A stretch of DNA of 64,000 nucleotides from Phoronis australis (lineage: Eukaryota; Phoronida; Phoronidae): positions 259,119-323,118 of the forward strand of contig NMRA01000457.1 in the NCBI GenBank assembly GCA_002633005.1, read 5' to 3'. The notes beneath the pieces are model-generated. The model had not been told where the DNA came from and did not search any database. It saw only the letters and a program-made list of their open reading frames with translations. Each line of letters opens with the position of its first letter. The stretch's first letter is position 1. Below are positions 25,401 through 40,400 of this stretch, one piece after another. A program made the translations under genes and the position numbers.

Positions 25401-28400
25401 ACTAATTGTTGGCTTTTGCACGTAACCAATGCTCCTCATTCCATGATTTTGTTCTGTGTCTGTATAATTATCTGTGAATAGTCTATGTTGGCATATGTCC
25501 CACATCTTCAACAGGGCTCGACCTAACGAGCTGCAGGTCGCATTTGCAACCTGAAATTTGGAAATAGGAGCTGAGATTTTTGCCAGCTCGTATCAAGTCG
25601 CAAAATGCGACTTAGAATTTCCAATGTATGCGAGCTGAGTTTTTACACTTCTTGGCAGATACCAGGTAAATATAAAGCAACTCTTGTGACGTGTTCCATA
25701 ATAAGCGCTCACTGTTCTACTAAGCGTTCCCCCTCAATTTTTGAGAATTTCCAATTGAGCACCAACAGTTCAGGCTAGCGACCATCATTGCGCACTACAG
25801 ACGACTGCATGTGGTTTTTAAATTGACATGCAACCTATGTAGTGAATCATGCTCATTTTACACAACAAATTCAGTTTTCTGTTGTGAAATTTGCACTGAT
25901 TTGTAACCGTGCATCCACTTACGTTATTCGGCTAGGGCAACGTTTCACAGATTTTTTTCGACATGAAGTTTTTCAAACGTCGAGTTAAGTTGCAAAGTTT
26001 GGACTGCGTATGAAAACTGGACGGAGTTTACACTCAGAGTTAGTTTGGATCTTTAACGACATTGGTGGCAGTCATGTACAGCAGGTCAGACCTAGCAAAA
26101 TCACGAATACTTTTTCAACGAATATTATCTCCCTTTTCGCATTGCAAACTTAGCTACTCGAATGCATGTGTCGGTTAGAGCACTAATTCAAGTTTCAAAT
26201 CGGCAACAGTCTTTGAATGTCGGTTGTGAAGAACAGTAATGCGGTACCTACATATAACAACTCAATTTTGCAACCTGAAACTTGTGAGTATTTAACACTG
26301 CTGGTAAAAGCATAATCTAAGCACTTTCTCGATCATCGAAAAAAAGCTATTTTGGCACATAAAAACAGTAGGAAAATTTTGCGACCTGGCATTTATGAAT
26401 GCAAGTTGAATTTTGAAAATGAGACCCGGGTTTTTGGCTAGGTCGCAAAATGTGACCTGGCGATTTTCATAGCGCCGAGCCCTGTTCAAAGTTGTGAGTT
26501 CGAATTCCAGATCGAGTCAGGCTATGGTGAACTCTCGTCAATTTCTGACAAAAATTACTCTGTTCTTTGTTTTTCAAAGCCTTCTAACATTTTGGTGAAT
26601 GCCCCCAATTTTTGAAAAAATTTTTTGATGGTAGCGAGGGTGCAGAACTTCATAAAGCATTGATTTGATGTTAAATATCCTTTGCTAAAAATGGGAAAAT
26701 AAAATTACACATATGCACCACATTGTGTCCTAGTCTGGTGATGTTTTGCCATAATTATCATGTAGATGTGCAAGTGAGTTTCTTCTCAATTCTCCATTAT
26801 GGTGTGTGGAACTCTACTCATGTCTGAAGAAAACTCATCACGAGTCAAGAGACTATAAAAAGGTGACAAAAGTGAAACGAAGTTAGTTCTAAAAGGTATT
26901 AAACAATCTAAGGGTGTCGTAAAAACAAAGATCTAGATCAGGACATTCATGAAAATTCATCATGTGTCAACAGTATGAATATGTCATACATTAACTGTAG
27001 TTTAAAAGTGGCTTTCTGATGAGTTCATTCAGTAATTTTTTAAAGTGTTCATCGTGAAAGACATCATATAGCGTACTAGAAATCGCAAGCACCAATTCCT
27101 GACTTGATATCTGCGTGAGTCAAAATCTACAAATTGGTACTCAGCTTTAATTTAAATATGCAAACAAACAGAATTGGAAGATCTGTCACTCTTAATTTAT
27201 ATTTGCAAGACTGATTGGTCAAATGCCTACTTTGGCATGATTGCCTTTTGTGTAAAATTCAGTGGCTGTATTTCTGCTGAATTTTACAGACGCTTGATTA
27301 AAATGTTCACAATAAGGGAAATTTACACTTAGGTGTGGTGTTTTAAAGATTTTTCGGAATGAAACACTGCCTTTTTGATATAGAATCTAAGTGATGTGGA
27401 ATGTGTGTTCTTCATTCTCATCCTTGTTCTGGGACTCATCCAATAGGGGGGAGGGGTTAGTTACATCCTAAAGAAGTTCATGCTTCTGCTGCACCAGGTC
27501 TCCTTTGTTCTGCTGCTGGTTGACAGACATTCAGTGGTATATTGTGGTTTCAAAGGATAGACTGAAACAGCAACAAAACAAAATTGTCTGAAGTATTGAA
27601 GCAGCTACTATCTGTCAGAGAAAATGAGGTTTGATATAAACCACACAGCACTATAAAATTAGTCACAAGTCATTCAAGAAATGATTTGTGGTCTGGTTGG
27701 GAACAACAGAGTTGGATAGGTTAATTCGCTCAAGGTGCAGAATGGGCCACTGTTACTACACAGAAATCAGGGTATGCATAGTGAGCTTTCAAATTTGTTA
27801 TGCTGTTCAACATCAAGAGTGAAATGAAATGCCATGACTTTGTTTGTTTGAGCAGGCCACATCTTCTGGAATATAGCTTAACTGAAATTTAATCTGGTAT
27901 GTTGAGCAGAGTAAAGGTAGTTGTAAGCACTTATGCTAGTTAAGTAAATTACAGGCTTTTGTTACAGCAAATAGCCCTGGTAATATTGTGTGTTGAGTGT
28001 TGGCTGGTGCTTCAGTAATGTGCTTGTTCTTCAACTAAGTACAATACAATTCTTGACCCACCCTAACCCATTTCACCCGATCAGTTTTCATCTAAACACA
28101 TCATAGGTTGAAATCTTTCTTCAAGTGGCTCTAAACCAGTATTGCACGACAAAAATTAGGTATTAACAACTGCTTGTTGTGAAATTGGTCTTGAATTGTT
28201 CCATAGTCAAAATGAATATGGTTTCTAAGTTTTGAAAGACCTAACAGTTCGTTATTGCTTGAGACCAGGGTGAAAAAGACGGAATGCACCATGCACAATC
28301 TCAGTGAATAACGAACCGTCAGTTCGTTGCATGGAACATTTGGAGAGAGACTGAACTTCCAAATGTGAAGCTTTATTGTATGGAATTTTGTCGCAAAAAC

Positions 28401-31400
28401 ACCCTTTTTGCCGAGACGTTTGTCAGAGTAGCCACCCTTTATCTTCAGTTCTCGATTGTGTTTGGGGACCTGGGAAAAATCCCAAGTCACAACCGAGTCT
28501 CCACTGTGAGTATAAAAGTAAGAATTTATTTCAAAGTTTGTGTTGACTTCTAAACTTTAAATTACCCTACTAATAATTTTCTTAGATTTAATACCTTAGC
28601 TTCACAATTGTTTCGTTTCTTGCGTGCAGTCAGTGCATTTGCTACGACGGCAGTAAGCACACATCAAACATTCCTAAATTACCACAGGAAGTAAAAAGAT
28701 GGAAGTTGGAATTGTTCGGCAAAAATGGGGCAAGATCAATGAAACCTGCGCTTCCATCAATCATCTACATTCAATTTTCGTCGGAAGCACTAATTGAATT
28801 AGAGATTGAATGGTACATATTTTTACTGGGAGAAATTGAAAAGAGGAAGCTTAAGTTTCTGAGAACAGGGTACGATGACACCATCTTTAAGCTAGGTGTC
28901 AAGCAATGCTTTTAGTGAAAAATCACCCTTCTGAGTGTCATGTCTTGTATATAGTACACACCAAAAGAGCTCTGACAAAATGACTAGGAATTTCCTGTCG
29001 TGGCAGTTGATTGGAAACCGAATTCAAAAAACACCCACCTGCATCAGTGTCAGCCCATGTCTCATGGACACATAAGCAGGGCAAGCTTGGTTTGGAACGC
29101 CATAATGTGCCAAGAGAGGAGTAAAAAAATTCTACTCGTCATCTTAACTCTGTTTTTGGATTTTTACCAATCTGACAATGATTGGGTCATATGACCACGC
29201 CTTTTAGTAAAATTTAGTAAAAAGTGATCGAAGGTATATTGATTGCAGAACTACGGTATCAGTAAGCATGACCCAATTTTGTTTAATAATGATCGAGACG
29301 AAAGCTTAAAAACACTGATACTGTTTTCTAAATTATCTTTTTCATTTTCATTTCATACAACTTTTTATTTTTTCCTAAAAATCACGAAAGTCATATTTCG
29401 ATAGCCCCTGATGCAAAAATGTAAAGTTTGAAAAACAATTCCTGGTAGCATTTTTGAGTACGGTGCCTAAATTATACTGTCTGAAAATTCCGTATGAATC
29501 TGACCTGCCATTTATGAGATAAGGTGTTCTAAATTTAGCCAAATTTGGCCATTTTTTCCGGGTCCTATTTAACTATAAGGTCTGTATATGTTCATTATGT
29601 CATTTTGTCCTTGAGCCAGCCAGCTTTACCCCCTTGTTAGCTATAGGTGCTAACAGGTAATATTTTATTAGGTTTATTAGTGTCGTTTTATTGCCACTTA
29701 AAAATCACTGTACTTCAATGCCTGGTTGGACTTCTGAGTATTGTACCTAGTACAATAAATTATTATTTCGTGGTTACAACCTAGTCAATTGCTGCCTGTC
29801 CAAGAGGGCAGTTAGTGCTGGGGCAATAAGAAACTTTTCATATTGGTGCTCTCTGGAATAATGAGAGCAGGAAAGAGACTTCCGATTGATCCCAACTCAG
29901 ATTTGTTAGTCAGATATTCAATTACTTCATAGGGGCTCATAAATATAAAAATAAAGGAATAAATTAAATTCCACTGTCAGCCCCTCTTATTATTTGATTA
30001 GTTAAAATTCACTAATTTATTTTAAGTTTTAGACACCAACTGGGATCAAAATTCTCCCTCTTTCTCAGCGGCAACCACTGGCTTTTTCACAGATACATTT
30101 TCGCAGTGGGAAATGTATGGAACAAGTTGTCCTTGCTTATTGACATTTCAAAATGTTTACCTTTTATTGTAAGGTATTGGTACATCCCACATGCCATAGC
30201 ACAGCGGTGGAAATTTGCCCGCATTATAATAGCAGGAAAGGGGTTAAAGGTCTGTTTATACCTGTAGATGCTATCCATAGGTGGCGCTGAACGCCTGTCC
30301 ACTAAAGACCTGATTGCCATCTGGCAGGTTAGTGAACTTCAATATGGCGCAGCTATTACGAAAGTTAGCCATTCTTCACCTATATAATGCACCATATGAC
30401 CGAGGAATGAAACTTCATTTTATCAAATTTCTTCACAGAAATAAAGATTGAAAATTTTTTNCTGCATCAGTGTCATCAATGTCTCATGGACACATAAGCA
30501 AGGCAAGCTCGGTTTGGAACGCCATAATTTGCCAAGAGAGGAGTAAAAAAATCCTACTCGTCATCTCAACTCTGTTTTCGGATTTTTACCAGTCTGACAA
30601 TGATTGGGTCATATGACCATGCCTTTTAGTAAAATTTAGTAAAAAGTGATCGAAGGTATATTGATTGCAGAACTACGGTATCAGCAAGCATGACCCAATT
30701 TTGTTTAATAATGATCGAGACGAAAGCTTAAAAACACACATTGTTTTCAAAATTATCTTTTTCATTTTCATTTCATACAACTTTTTATTTTTTCCTAAAA
30801 ATCACGAGTCATATTTCGATAGCCCCTGATGCAAAAATGGAAAGTTTAAAAAACAATTCCTGGTAGCATTTTTGAGTACAATGCCTAAATTATACTGTCT
30901 GAAAATTTCGTATGAATCTGACCTGCCATTTATGGTGTTCTAAATTTATCCAAATTTGGCCATTTTTTCCAGGTCCTAGTTAACCATAAGGTCTGTATCT
31001 GTTCATTATGTCATTATGTCATTTTGTCCTTGAGCCAGCCAGATTTACCCCCTTGTCAGCTATAGGTGCTAACAGGTAATATTTTATTAGGTTTATTAGT
31101 GTCCGTTTATTGCCACTTAAAATCGCTGTACTTCAATGCCTGGTTGGACTTCTGAGTATTGTACCTAGTACAATAAATTATTATTTCCTGGTTACAACCT
31201 AGTCAATTGCTGCCTGTCCAAGAGGGCAGTTAAAGCTGGGGCAATAAGAAACTTTTCATATTGGCGCTCTCTGGAATAATGAGAGCAGGAAAGAGACTTC
31301 CGATTGATCCCAACTCTGATTTGTTAGTCGGAAATTGAATTACTTCATAGGAGCTCACAAATATAAAAATAAATGAATAAATTCCACTGTCAGCCCCTCT

Positions 31401-34400
31401 TATTATTTGATTAATTAAAGTTCACTAATTTAAGTTTAACTTTTAGACACCGACTGGGATAAAAATTCTCCCTCTTTCTCAGCGGCACCCACTGGCTTTT
31501 TCACAGATACATTTTCGCAGTGCGGGGAAATGTATGGAAAAGGTTGTCCTTGCTTATTGATATTTCAAAATATTTACCTTTAACTGTAAGGTATTGGTAC
31601 ATCCCACATGCCATAGCACAGCAGTGGAAATTTGCCTGCATTATAATAGCAGGAAAGGGGTTAAAGGTCTGTTTATACCTGTAGATGCTATCCATAGGTG
31701 GCGCTGAACGCCTGTCCACTAAAGACCTGATTGCCATCTGGCAGGTTAGTGAACTTCAATATGGCGCAGCTATTACGAAAGTTAGCCATTCTTCACCTAT
31801 ATAATGCACCATATGACCGAGGAATGAAACTTCATTTTATCAAATTTCTTCACAGAAATAAAGATTGAAAATTTTTTAGTTGACCACTATCATGGGTGGT
31901 CAGGTACGTAAGTGTCATAAAACAACGTTTGGTGTGTTCTCACCATTAGTACCAAGGTAGTCGGATGCTGAAAAATGAAAAAATGTAAGTTTCTGTAATC
32001 ATTTCTGTACAAAATAAGGGGATAATTACCATTGAAATTGCGTGATTGCCAAGTTGACGAACAAGAACTTAGAATAAAACAAAATGTCAAGGTTTCAGAT
32101 TATAGGAAATGACTTATAAGTTTCTTTTTATTAATTAGCTGTGTGTGATTGAGTGCTTCCATTCAACTAAGGACACTTTGTGGAAATTCTTATGGATTGT
32201 CGAGTCTTTAGGATTGTTGATTTCTTACATATACGTGCCTGCACTATCGTGGTTCTCCTTTGTTATCTCCCCTGCTTATCATCTTACTCTGGAGTTGGAT
32301 ATCTAGGACCTTGGTGTTGGTAATCTCGAAATCTCACAAAACTCTGCTTATTCAATTACTATGTTCAAGGTCTGTTAACGACTTAAATAAGCACTGTCTG
32401 GCATTCACAAAATTTCAATTCAGTTAACTTAAATTCTGTCTGCTAGTCACATTTTTCGCATTCAATTAAAAAGGAATTCCATGTTTTTCTTAAATAATTG
32501 CTTTTAATGGAGATAAGGTCAAGTGGTGATGGTTTCTGCAGGTATTTTTGTTCAGTCCATTCACTTATCACCTGACTTCAATAAAATCTAACAGGATTTT
32601 GGACAAAAAATAATTGCCAAATTTGCCCCGTTTTCAAGTTCAGTCTTCTAACATTGCTATTTTTCAACATATATCTAATGGCAACCATGGTACAGAACTC
32701 GGAAAAAACATTTATTTGGCACTAGGTATGATTGTGAAACTATGGGAAAATACAATTTCATTTGTTTGCCTTTTTGTGTCCTAAATCAGAGATTTTTCTG
32801 TAATTTCAGATAAAAATAAGTACTATAATTGCTTTTTTGTGTTCCAAACAATTCTGATGTTGTTGAGAATGCCCGCAGTTTTTCAAAATGATGTCTTAGT
32901 TCATATTGTTTAGAAATCTAAAGTTGTAAAGTGCTTCTTTGATGCAATGTCACCTTTTAAGACAGTGCAATCCATTTTTGGTTACAGGAATTTGTCTGTG
33001 TGAAAAATTGCAGTAAAAATATAACTCGAAGAAAAAATATGTTACCGTTCAGTCTCTTGGCCACATGCTCTTATGTCTTCTTGCTGCACATGTGCTGGCT
33101 CCTTTTGGTTTTCAAGATAAAATTTGTCTTCCAAAGCTGTCAGGGTGTGCACAAATTAATTGTAGAAAAATAACTCATTTGATCTGTGGTCTTGATTGGT
33201 TGACTAAGATCAAGCTTTGTTTCATGTAGGCAAGATTATTACCTTGTACATTTTGAAGCATTAGTTGTAGAATACACTATGGACATTGATGGATAATGGA
33301 TCAATTTGACCACCTCGTCTTGTTCAGTAAGGCTATAGTTTCCCATTTTGATGTCACATTTAAAAATGTGTGTCATTAAATAATTTTACATTGGCATCAT
33401 CTTAGGAAATAAGATTTTCCTCAGTCAATTGCCTATCCGTGCTTCCAATCTGATTGGCTGATTTTCAAGCCGTGTTTGTGTTATAGTTACGGAATGGTTT
33501 ATACATAAGCCGTAGATGCAACTTTGTGAATGTTAAGTTGCGTCAACTTGTGTGTGTCACCTGCAAATCCTCAACTCATGACCTGAGTGTGTAACAGTAC
33601 TCTGTGCTTAGCAGAACAACGTAACGTCTACTTGCCAAAATTCCTAGACTGGCAAATGGGAAATCCACTCACCAAAATAAAGAAACCATCGCATATGGAG
33701 GCCACCACAAACAATGCTTGGTTAGCAACAGTCAAAAATGTGTTTGTGATCACGTGATTTCATTTTCCCAAAATTGGGATTTTTCATGTAGGTCTCGGTA
33801 TTGTTACCAAACATTAATTTTTACGCTTGGAATTACTTTCCCACATTGTATCAGCTATGAAACCACCTTTGATTTTCTAATGCCTTCATGCCTGAGAGCT
33901 GAGCTGTCAAAAATCAAGACTTCCCCTTTTAAAGCATAACTGTGCCGTGCCTTCTGTAACTGCACATTTGTTTGAGCATATCCTTTTAAAGTAGTATTTT
34001 TTTTTAAAAACGTGAACTTGTAATGATTTTCATAAGCCTATGTTCCAGCTGCTGGCGAAGATCCATCCCTGCCCTCTTGTCGATGCTCCGCCCACCAGTT
34101 CATGTGTGGAAGGACAGACTCTGGAGACTGTCCCTGTATCCCCCGGTCTTGGGTCTGTGATGGAGATATCGACTGTTCCCGTGGAAATGATGAGGGACCT
34201 CACTGTGGTATGTATGAGATTTGTGTATCACAGCGTTAGTGCTACTGGGAAAATGAAATGCGTGGTGTTGTATGTTCATTTATAATAAAAAAACAACTAT
34301 AAATCTAGTTGTCTCTCGGTAGCAGTCTATCTTAGCACAGCTGCCTTGTTGGTTTAACCAGATTCTCTGATCGTTGGATGATTGTTGGAATGTTTTGGAT

Positions 34401-37400
34401 TCGGTATAAATGGAATGACTGAAAATTAAGTAACAGATCTTCACCAAACTTTTGGAATATGAGCTTGCATACTCATTACAGAACCCTGTCAATTTCTGGT
34501 TAATGCCTGTGTGTCTGGACATCTGGGCCATCCTAGATCTACCTGTGCATAATCAATGCATCCTTCGGTGTAGCTGATCAAAACTAAACCACTTGTCCCA
34601 GCAAAATCTGCCTCAAGCTTTTCCTCACTAATATTCCCCGATGTCCACATTGACCACCAACTTCTTTGCAGATACGAAGGTACCTACATGCGATCCTTCA
34701 TGGTACACCTGTACCAACGGGCGCTGCATCCAGATGAACTGGGTCTGTGATGGGGACAACGACTGTGGGGACAGCAGCGAAGAATTCAACTGCCGTAAGG
34801 GGGCGCTCCTAGCTGAACACAATTTCAAGATCACTGTTTTATTATTGAGATTGTACTAGATCATATTATACATGTTAGAACATAATTTTGGAGCCTTTGA
34901 TTTGCCGCGATTTATGGACAATGGAAACATTTATGCAATTGAACTCCTTTAACTGAATTCACCCTTATATGTAGCAGAGTTATGATATGTTCAGTGAAGT
35001 AGATTGTGAAATGAACAACACTTTTACAAATTAACAATAATGCAATTGATCAAAGTTATGTTGAAACGTTCGATATTAGTGTTGCATGACAAAGCAACCT
35101 TGTTAACAGCCCGTTAATGAATTTATTCAGAAGGAAGTGTCCCTCTTGATGCCACTTTAGCTAATTTCTTGTCACTTGTTTTCAGCTGAAAGAAACTGCT
35201 CAAGCGATGAGTTTCAGTGTAAGAACAGCCTGTGTGTTGCCAGACGATGGAGGTGTGATGGAGATGACGACTGTGGTGATAATTCAGACGAGGACTGTGG
35301 TAAGACATGGCCATAAGTGAAGTTATAAGAGTCACCTATTTCGAACAAAATTTGTTAACAAAACAGTTATATTTTCCTGATAACCATGGTGTGCCAAATA
35401 AAATGAATATAGGAACTTCATAGTTGACAGATGTGTGAAATATACTAAGAAAGCAAGCATCACCAACTGTCCGTGTGTGAATTTAACGAAATTTGGCCTT
35501 CATGTTTGCCAACATTATCCAATTGTTAATAATTAAATTAGGTCATCCCGTTCCAGTATAAGGAAACTTTACCCCATCATAGGTGAAACTTTTGTGTTTA
35601 TGACTGGGTGGCATAACACTCATCCAAGTCATCTCATTCACCTCACATTTACATCAAGATGAATGAAGTGGTAAATATACAATGTTCAGGCCCTATCAAC
35701 ACAGTTAAACTGGTTCGTATTACTAGAGTTAATAACTGAACTTTGTGTTCATATTCTCCAAAGTGCAAAACGGACTGTGTGCATACTAGGTGAGGCGAAA
35801 AATTCCCACCAGGTAGTCTTGTGAGAAATAAGTGAGGGACAAATTTTTATTGTTCCAAATAATTTTTGGTGTGTGACAAATAAGATGGTTGTTCTAAACG
35901 ATAGAATAATTACCACACCTCTCTCTCCTTCTTCCCCTGTATACCCCCTCTATCACCCTCGTGCACCAATTCAGCAAATATCAGGAGGCTTTTTAAAAAA
36001 ATGTTTCAAGTAAAAGATTACGGTGTCATTGCATCGTATCTCAAAAACAAGCAAACCAAAACCAATTATGCTTCTTTTGCCTAAAACTGACAACCAATTT
36101 TATGCCTGATGACTTTCGCCTCGTGGTCTGTGAGGCAAATCATGCTGAATGAGACACAGCTGTTATGTATGACTATTTGGTCACGTGATAACTTTAATGG
36201 CACGGTCTTACAGTGTACGTTTACCTCGCTTCGGAGGATAATACCTGCATCCTTACGAATCTGTCTCATGTATTATGTAACCATGTACTTGATGATCCAC
36301 GCTGTGAAGGCAGCTCAGTATAATCTTCCTTCCATCAGAGAAGCAAACTTTTGATTTGCACCAGTAACTATAAAATTGATCTCAACTTTTTTCCTTAGTT
36401 GAGAAGTGATGTTTGGTCTTTCAAAGAACTGACTGTTCGTTATTGCACAAGACCATGATCTGTGAATAAAATGACACACCATGACAGTCAAATTGTGGAG
36501 CCTTATCTCAAGCCATAACAAATTGTCACTTCTTTTCGATCCCAGAAATCTCATTTACTTTGACAAAGGAACAATTTTAGACCTGTTTCAATAAGTGATC
36601 TAATTGAAAGAGTTATTTTGGGATGGGATGCAGGTTTATAGCTGCTTAGAAATCTATGTTTTCAAACGAAGACAAAAACAAGTTTTGAGACAGTTAATAC
36701 GCTACCAAAAATTATTGCCTACACGAGTTCATTCCGCACTCTGTAATCCTGTAAAACGAGAAGTATTTGAGTCAGAACTTGAATTAGTTGTTCCGAAGAA
36801 CACAAAATCAAAACAAAACGCCACTGAAATACGTAGATGTCCCAACGTAATAGTCATGTTTAGTTATGCGCCCAGGATGTCCATTGTTCAGTCTTGGGTT
36901 TATTTTCCCGTGGCGTCATTTTGTGGATGTGTGTGTTTCAGCCCACCAGTGCAGCGCGTCAGAATTTCAATGTGACGATGGCAGTTGTATTGAGAGACTG
37001 TGGGTATGTGATCAGGACCCTGACTGTAATGACGGGTCGGATGAAGACGGGTGTGAGAGTAAGTAACTGGAGCACTGCAGAATTACAGAAGTGCTATCTT
37101 AGAATCTGTGGTGATGTACAAACTGTTTATTTTTTATAAATTTTCTTCCTTGAATAACTGTAAGGCTCTAATCAGTCGTATTCTATATCTAATTTTGATT
37201 TCATAATTTCAAGCTTACTAATTTAATTCCCAAATGTCTCTTTACAATCTTCAGCCATCTTGTTTTACTTTGCCTGTTCAATGAAGCGCCATGGTTATTA
37301 TGACATGTTGTTAACTTTTGACAGCTCCAAAAGATGTCAGTTGCAGCAGTACAGAGTTCAAGTGTCTCCATAGTAACCGTTGTATTCTCCATTCTTACCG

Positions 37401-40400
37401 CTGTGATGGGGATAATGACTGTGGGGATTGGACTGATGAAGTGGGGTGTGGTATGTTGCTTTCAATAGCAGTTAAAGCCTAACTTCAACAGAATTTTGTT
37501 ATTTTAGATGTATTGGGCTAACCAGATATTCCTAGCAAAGCCTTAGTAAAATAAGAAGACACGAGTTAATCATGCAAATGTAAGCCAGTCAAATGATAGG
37601 TGAAGCTGCTTTTTCGTGTTGCGTCACCGCGAGATCCCAGCATAAATAACATACAGTTGTATTGAATAGGGATCTGAATAGAACACCACCATGTGCGGGT
37701 GTTATTCGCAGCTGTTTGAATTAAAAGGTGATTCTTGCATTGATGTAGACAAAAGCAAGCCAATACGCCTAACAGTTCATCACATTTGGCAATTTATGGC
37801 ACTAGTGGGCTCAGAATTATGCCCTTAACATACTGTTAGTAGAAACCAAATTTACTGGTGTTACCGTTCAAGATAGGCTTTAAAGTGGAACATGCAAGCT
37901 AAATCCTTCTCTCTGTGATTGCTTGGCCAAATTAGTTCGAAACACAACATATAGCGACAATGTGAAAATGAAGTAGGTTGAAAATTGCCAAATGTTTTTA
38001 AGAACAAGTTTTGTGGTGGAAATGATTCACCCCTAATCACTGAACCGTGTCCAGTATTTATCGTGACGTGGTGCTGGGAAATGACACTGTATGATGCAGG
38101 CTTTGTGAGCCTGAGAGATACGTCATTGGTGCAAAGGTCACCTATTTGTAGAATTTTTTGTTTTCACATGTATAAGTTGTTAATGAATACAACTGCACTT
38201 TGTTTAGCATAGAGTTTGTTAAAGAAGCGTTGTTGTTTAGTTCCTGTTATACATTAGCATAGTTAGGAGCATGCAAATACATCTTTAAAGCTGCATCTCG
38301 CAGCTGAACCTCACTTACGTTCAGATCAGTTGGTCTCTTGCTTGGTGTGTTGTAAACATTCTTTTAATATTTGTCCGTTTTTGTTCAATATTTGAGGACC
38401 GCTGATGTCATAAGCCAACGGCTACGAAATTATATCTTAGAGAACTGTAGCATCAAGTTTGAGATTTAATCTTTATTTTTATTGCATGTAACATTTGGAC
38501 ATTGTACTAATACTGTTGTTTGGCTATGAATGCATCTTAGTTTCTTTTTTGCTAAATTTTCTGAAAAGGCATGGTCACATGACTCAGTGGCACATTGGCA
38601 TTAAGGTATAAATCAATTTTGTAAAGGCTTATTGTCTTTCTACTTTTGCCAAGTTTATATCTGTAGTTTTGTGGATGTGTGGTGCAATAGACAGACTTGT
38701 AGAATAAGTCTATGTATTTTTCCAAATGTCTACAAAATTATTCAGATTTTAATTTGGTAAAAGTATTTTCTGAAAGGTATATTCGATAGTAAAACGAGAT
38801 TATCAGTGATGTAACCAAATTCTGTTTGCTATGAATATTTAAGATGAAATCTCAAAAACTTGTTATATACAACTTTTTTATAAAAATCACAAAATTCCTG
38901 TTTTTGACCAACCCTCATGCAAAAACAAGCGTTTTGAACACTGCATAAACCTTAAAATTTGGAAGTTTCTTATGATTCTGGTCATTCATTTCTGAGATGT
39001 CATGCTTTGAAATTAGCCGAATTTGAACATGTTTAAGGTTCTACATAACCGTAACTACTGTGTGCTCATTTTCATTCACGTTTGGTAGACTCACGCCTGT
39101 GCAAGGTTGGAGAAGTGCAGTGTGACAACGGCCAATGTATCAAGAGAAGTTGGAAATGTGATGGAGACCCGGACTGTCGTGATCATTCGGACGAGCGAAA
39201 TTGTGGTGTGTGTCATGAGATGGCTCTGCTAATATATTGGTTGAAAAAGTTTGTATGCCATGCAACGTTAAAATTGGCAACTCTCCAATGAAATTTGGCG
39301 ACTGGCATAGGCAGATTACAAAGAAATTTAGTTGGGAGTTGAGAAGTTGTTACTAGGCAAAATTTTGAGAAGTTGTTACTAGGCAAAATTTTTGGCGCAC
39401 ATATTACCCTGTCATAACTCAGAAGTTTTGTTATTTGTATCTCTGTATGTCAGAAATCTCATTTCTTGTCCGAAAGTAAAATTTACATACAACATGTGGT
39501 TGCAAAAAACTTGAACCCCACATGGATGAACGCAAGCACAAGTTATAATAAATGTTTGCTCGTTAGTTGGTTACAGTAAGCAGTTTTTATTGCAAATTGG
39601 TTGTAAAGTGTGCATGGTGCAACTTTTCACGAAAATCTGACCATTGTCCCCGACCTTTGTCCCATCCCTGAAGAAAGGCCTTCCTCTTTTTGGCGCATCT
39701 TTGCTCAAAAAGGCCTTAATGAAAAGAATTGACATTAGAGTTTGTAGTTGGGTGTAATTCGCAGTGAGAGAAAAAATATCCAAAATCGCCCAGCAATTCA
39801 TGTAGACACACTTGATTACTTTCGGCTTTTGTCTGTTTGACTAAGACTACATCACGTGATTGAGTTGACGAAACTGTAGTCAATTTTAGCAACTGTTCAA
39901 TTGTGCAGTTGTCATGAAAACTCACTTAAATTAGTTTTGGTGTCTGTTGAGAACTTTGAAGGACTTCGTGTTACAAACTTAGTGTTTGACTTTTTGCATC
40001 GTGCAGTAGGTTTGGATGACTTAGATGTTAATGCAATGTTATTGTTACATTTCAATAAATATTAGAAAATTCCTTCGAGATTGATCTGGATTCATCAAAG
40101 TTTTGGCAAAACCTAAACAAAAACTAGGGAAATAAACCACTTAAAGATTAACAGAGGAAATGTGTTGGTCTAAAGTTTTGTCAGTTTTCAAATAGAAGAG
40201 ATTTTGTTCTTGTGTTGCTTTTGATTAAAAGTGAATAATTTTTTGCAGCCTTGCCTTCAACGTGCTCTCCTGGCCACTTCCAATGTGACAATAGCCAGTG
40301 TGTTCAACAGTCTCAACGATGTGACGGGAATGACGATTGCTCAGATAACTCTGATGAGAAGGGATGTGGTATGTTTGGCATGGCCAGCCATTATTCTAGA

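Larger units (their letters stand above)
20913..25511. other. LRP4 intron 1, 20.9-25.5 kb
   Basis: Holds a family A repeat (23205-23715), a 24-bp minisatellite (24272-24606) and, near 24800-24850, the tail of another MITE copy (GTTAAGTCAATATGAAAGGG). No gene seen. Confidence 0.45.

Noticed and set aside
30087-31737. Two near-identical minus-strand frames ([16 protein letters not shown]...) as paralogous genes
   Set aside because: They are the two copies of the duplicated 1.4 kb block and derive from non-coding repeat family C.
36604-36975. 123-residue open frame overlapping LRP4 exon 5
   Set aside because: It runs into the LDLa exon in a different reading frame, shows no domain, and has no supporting splice logic.
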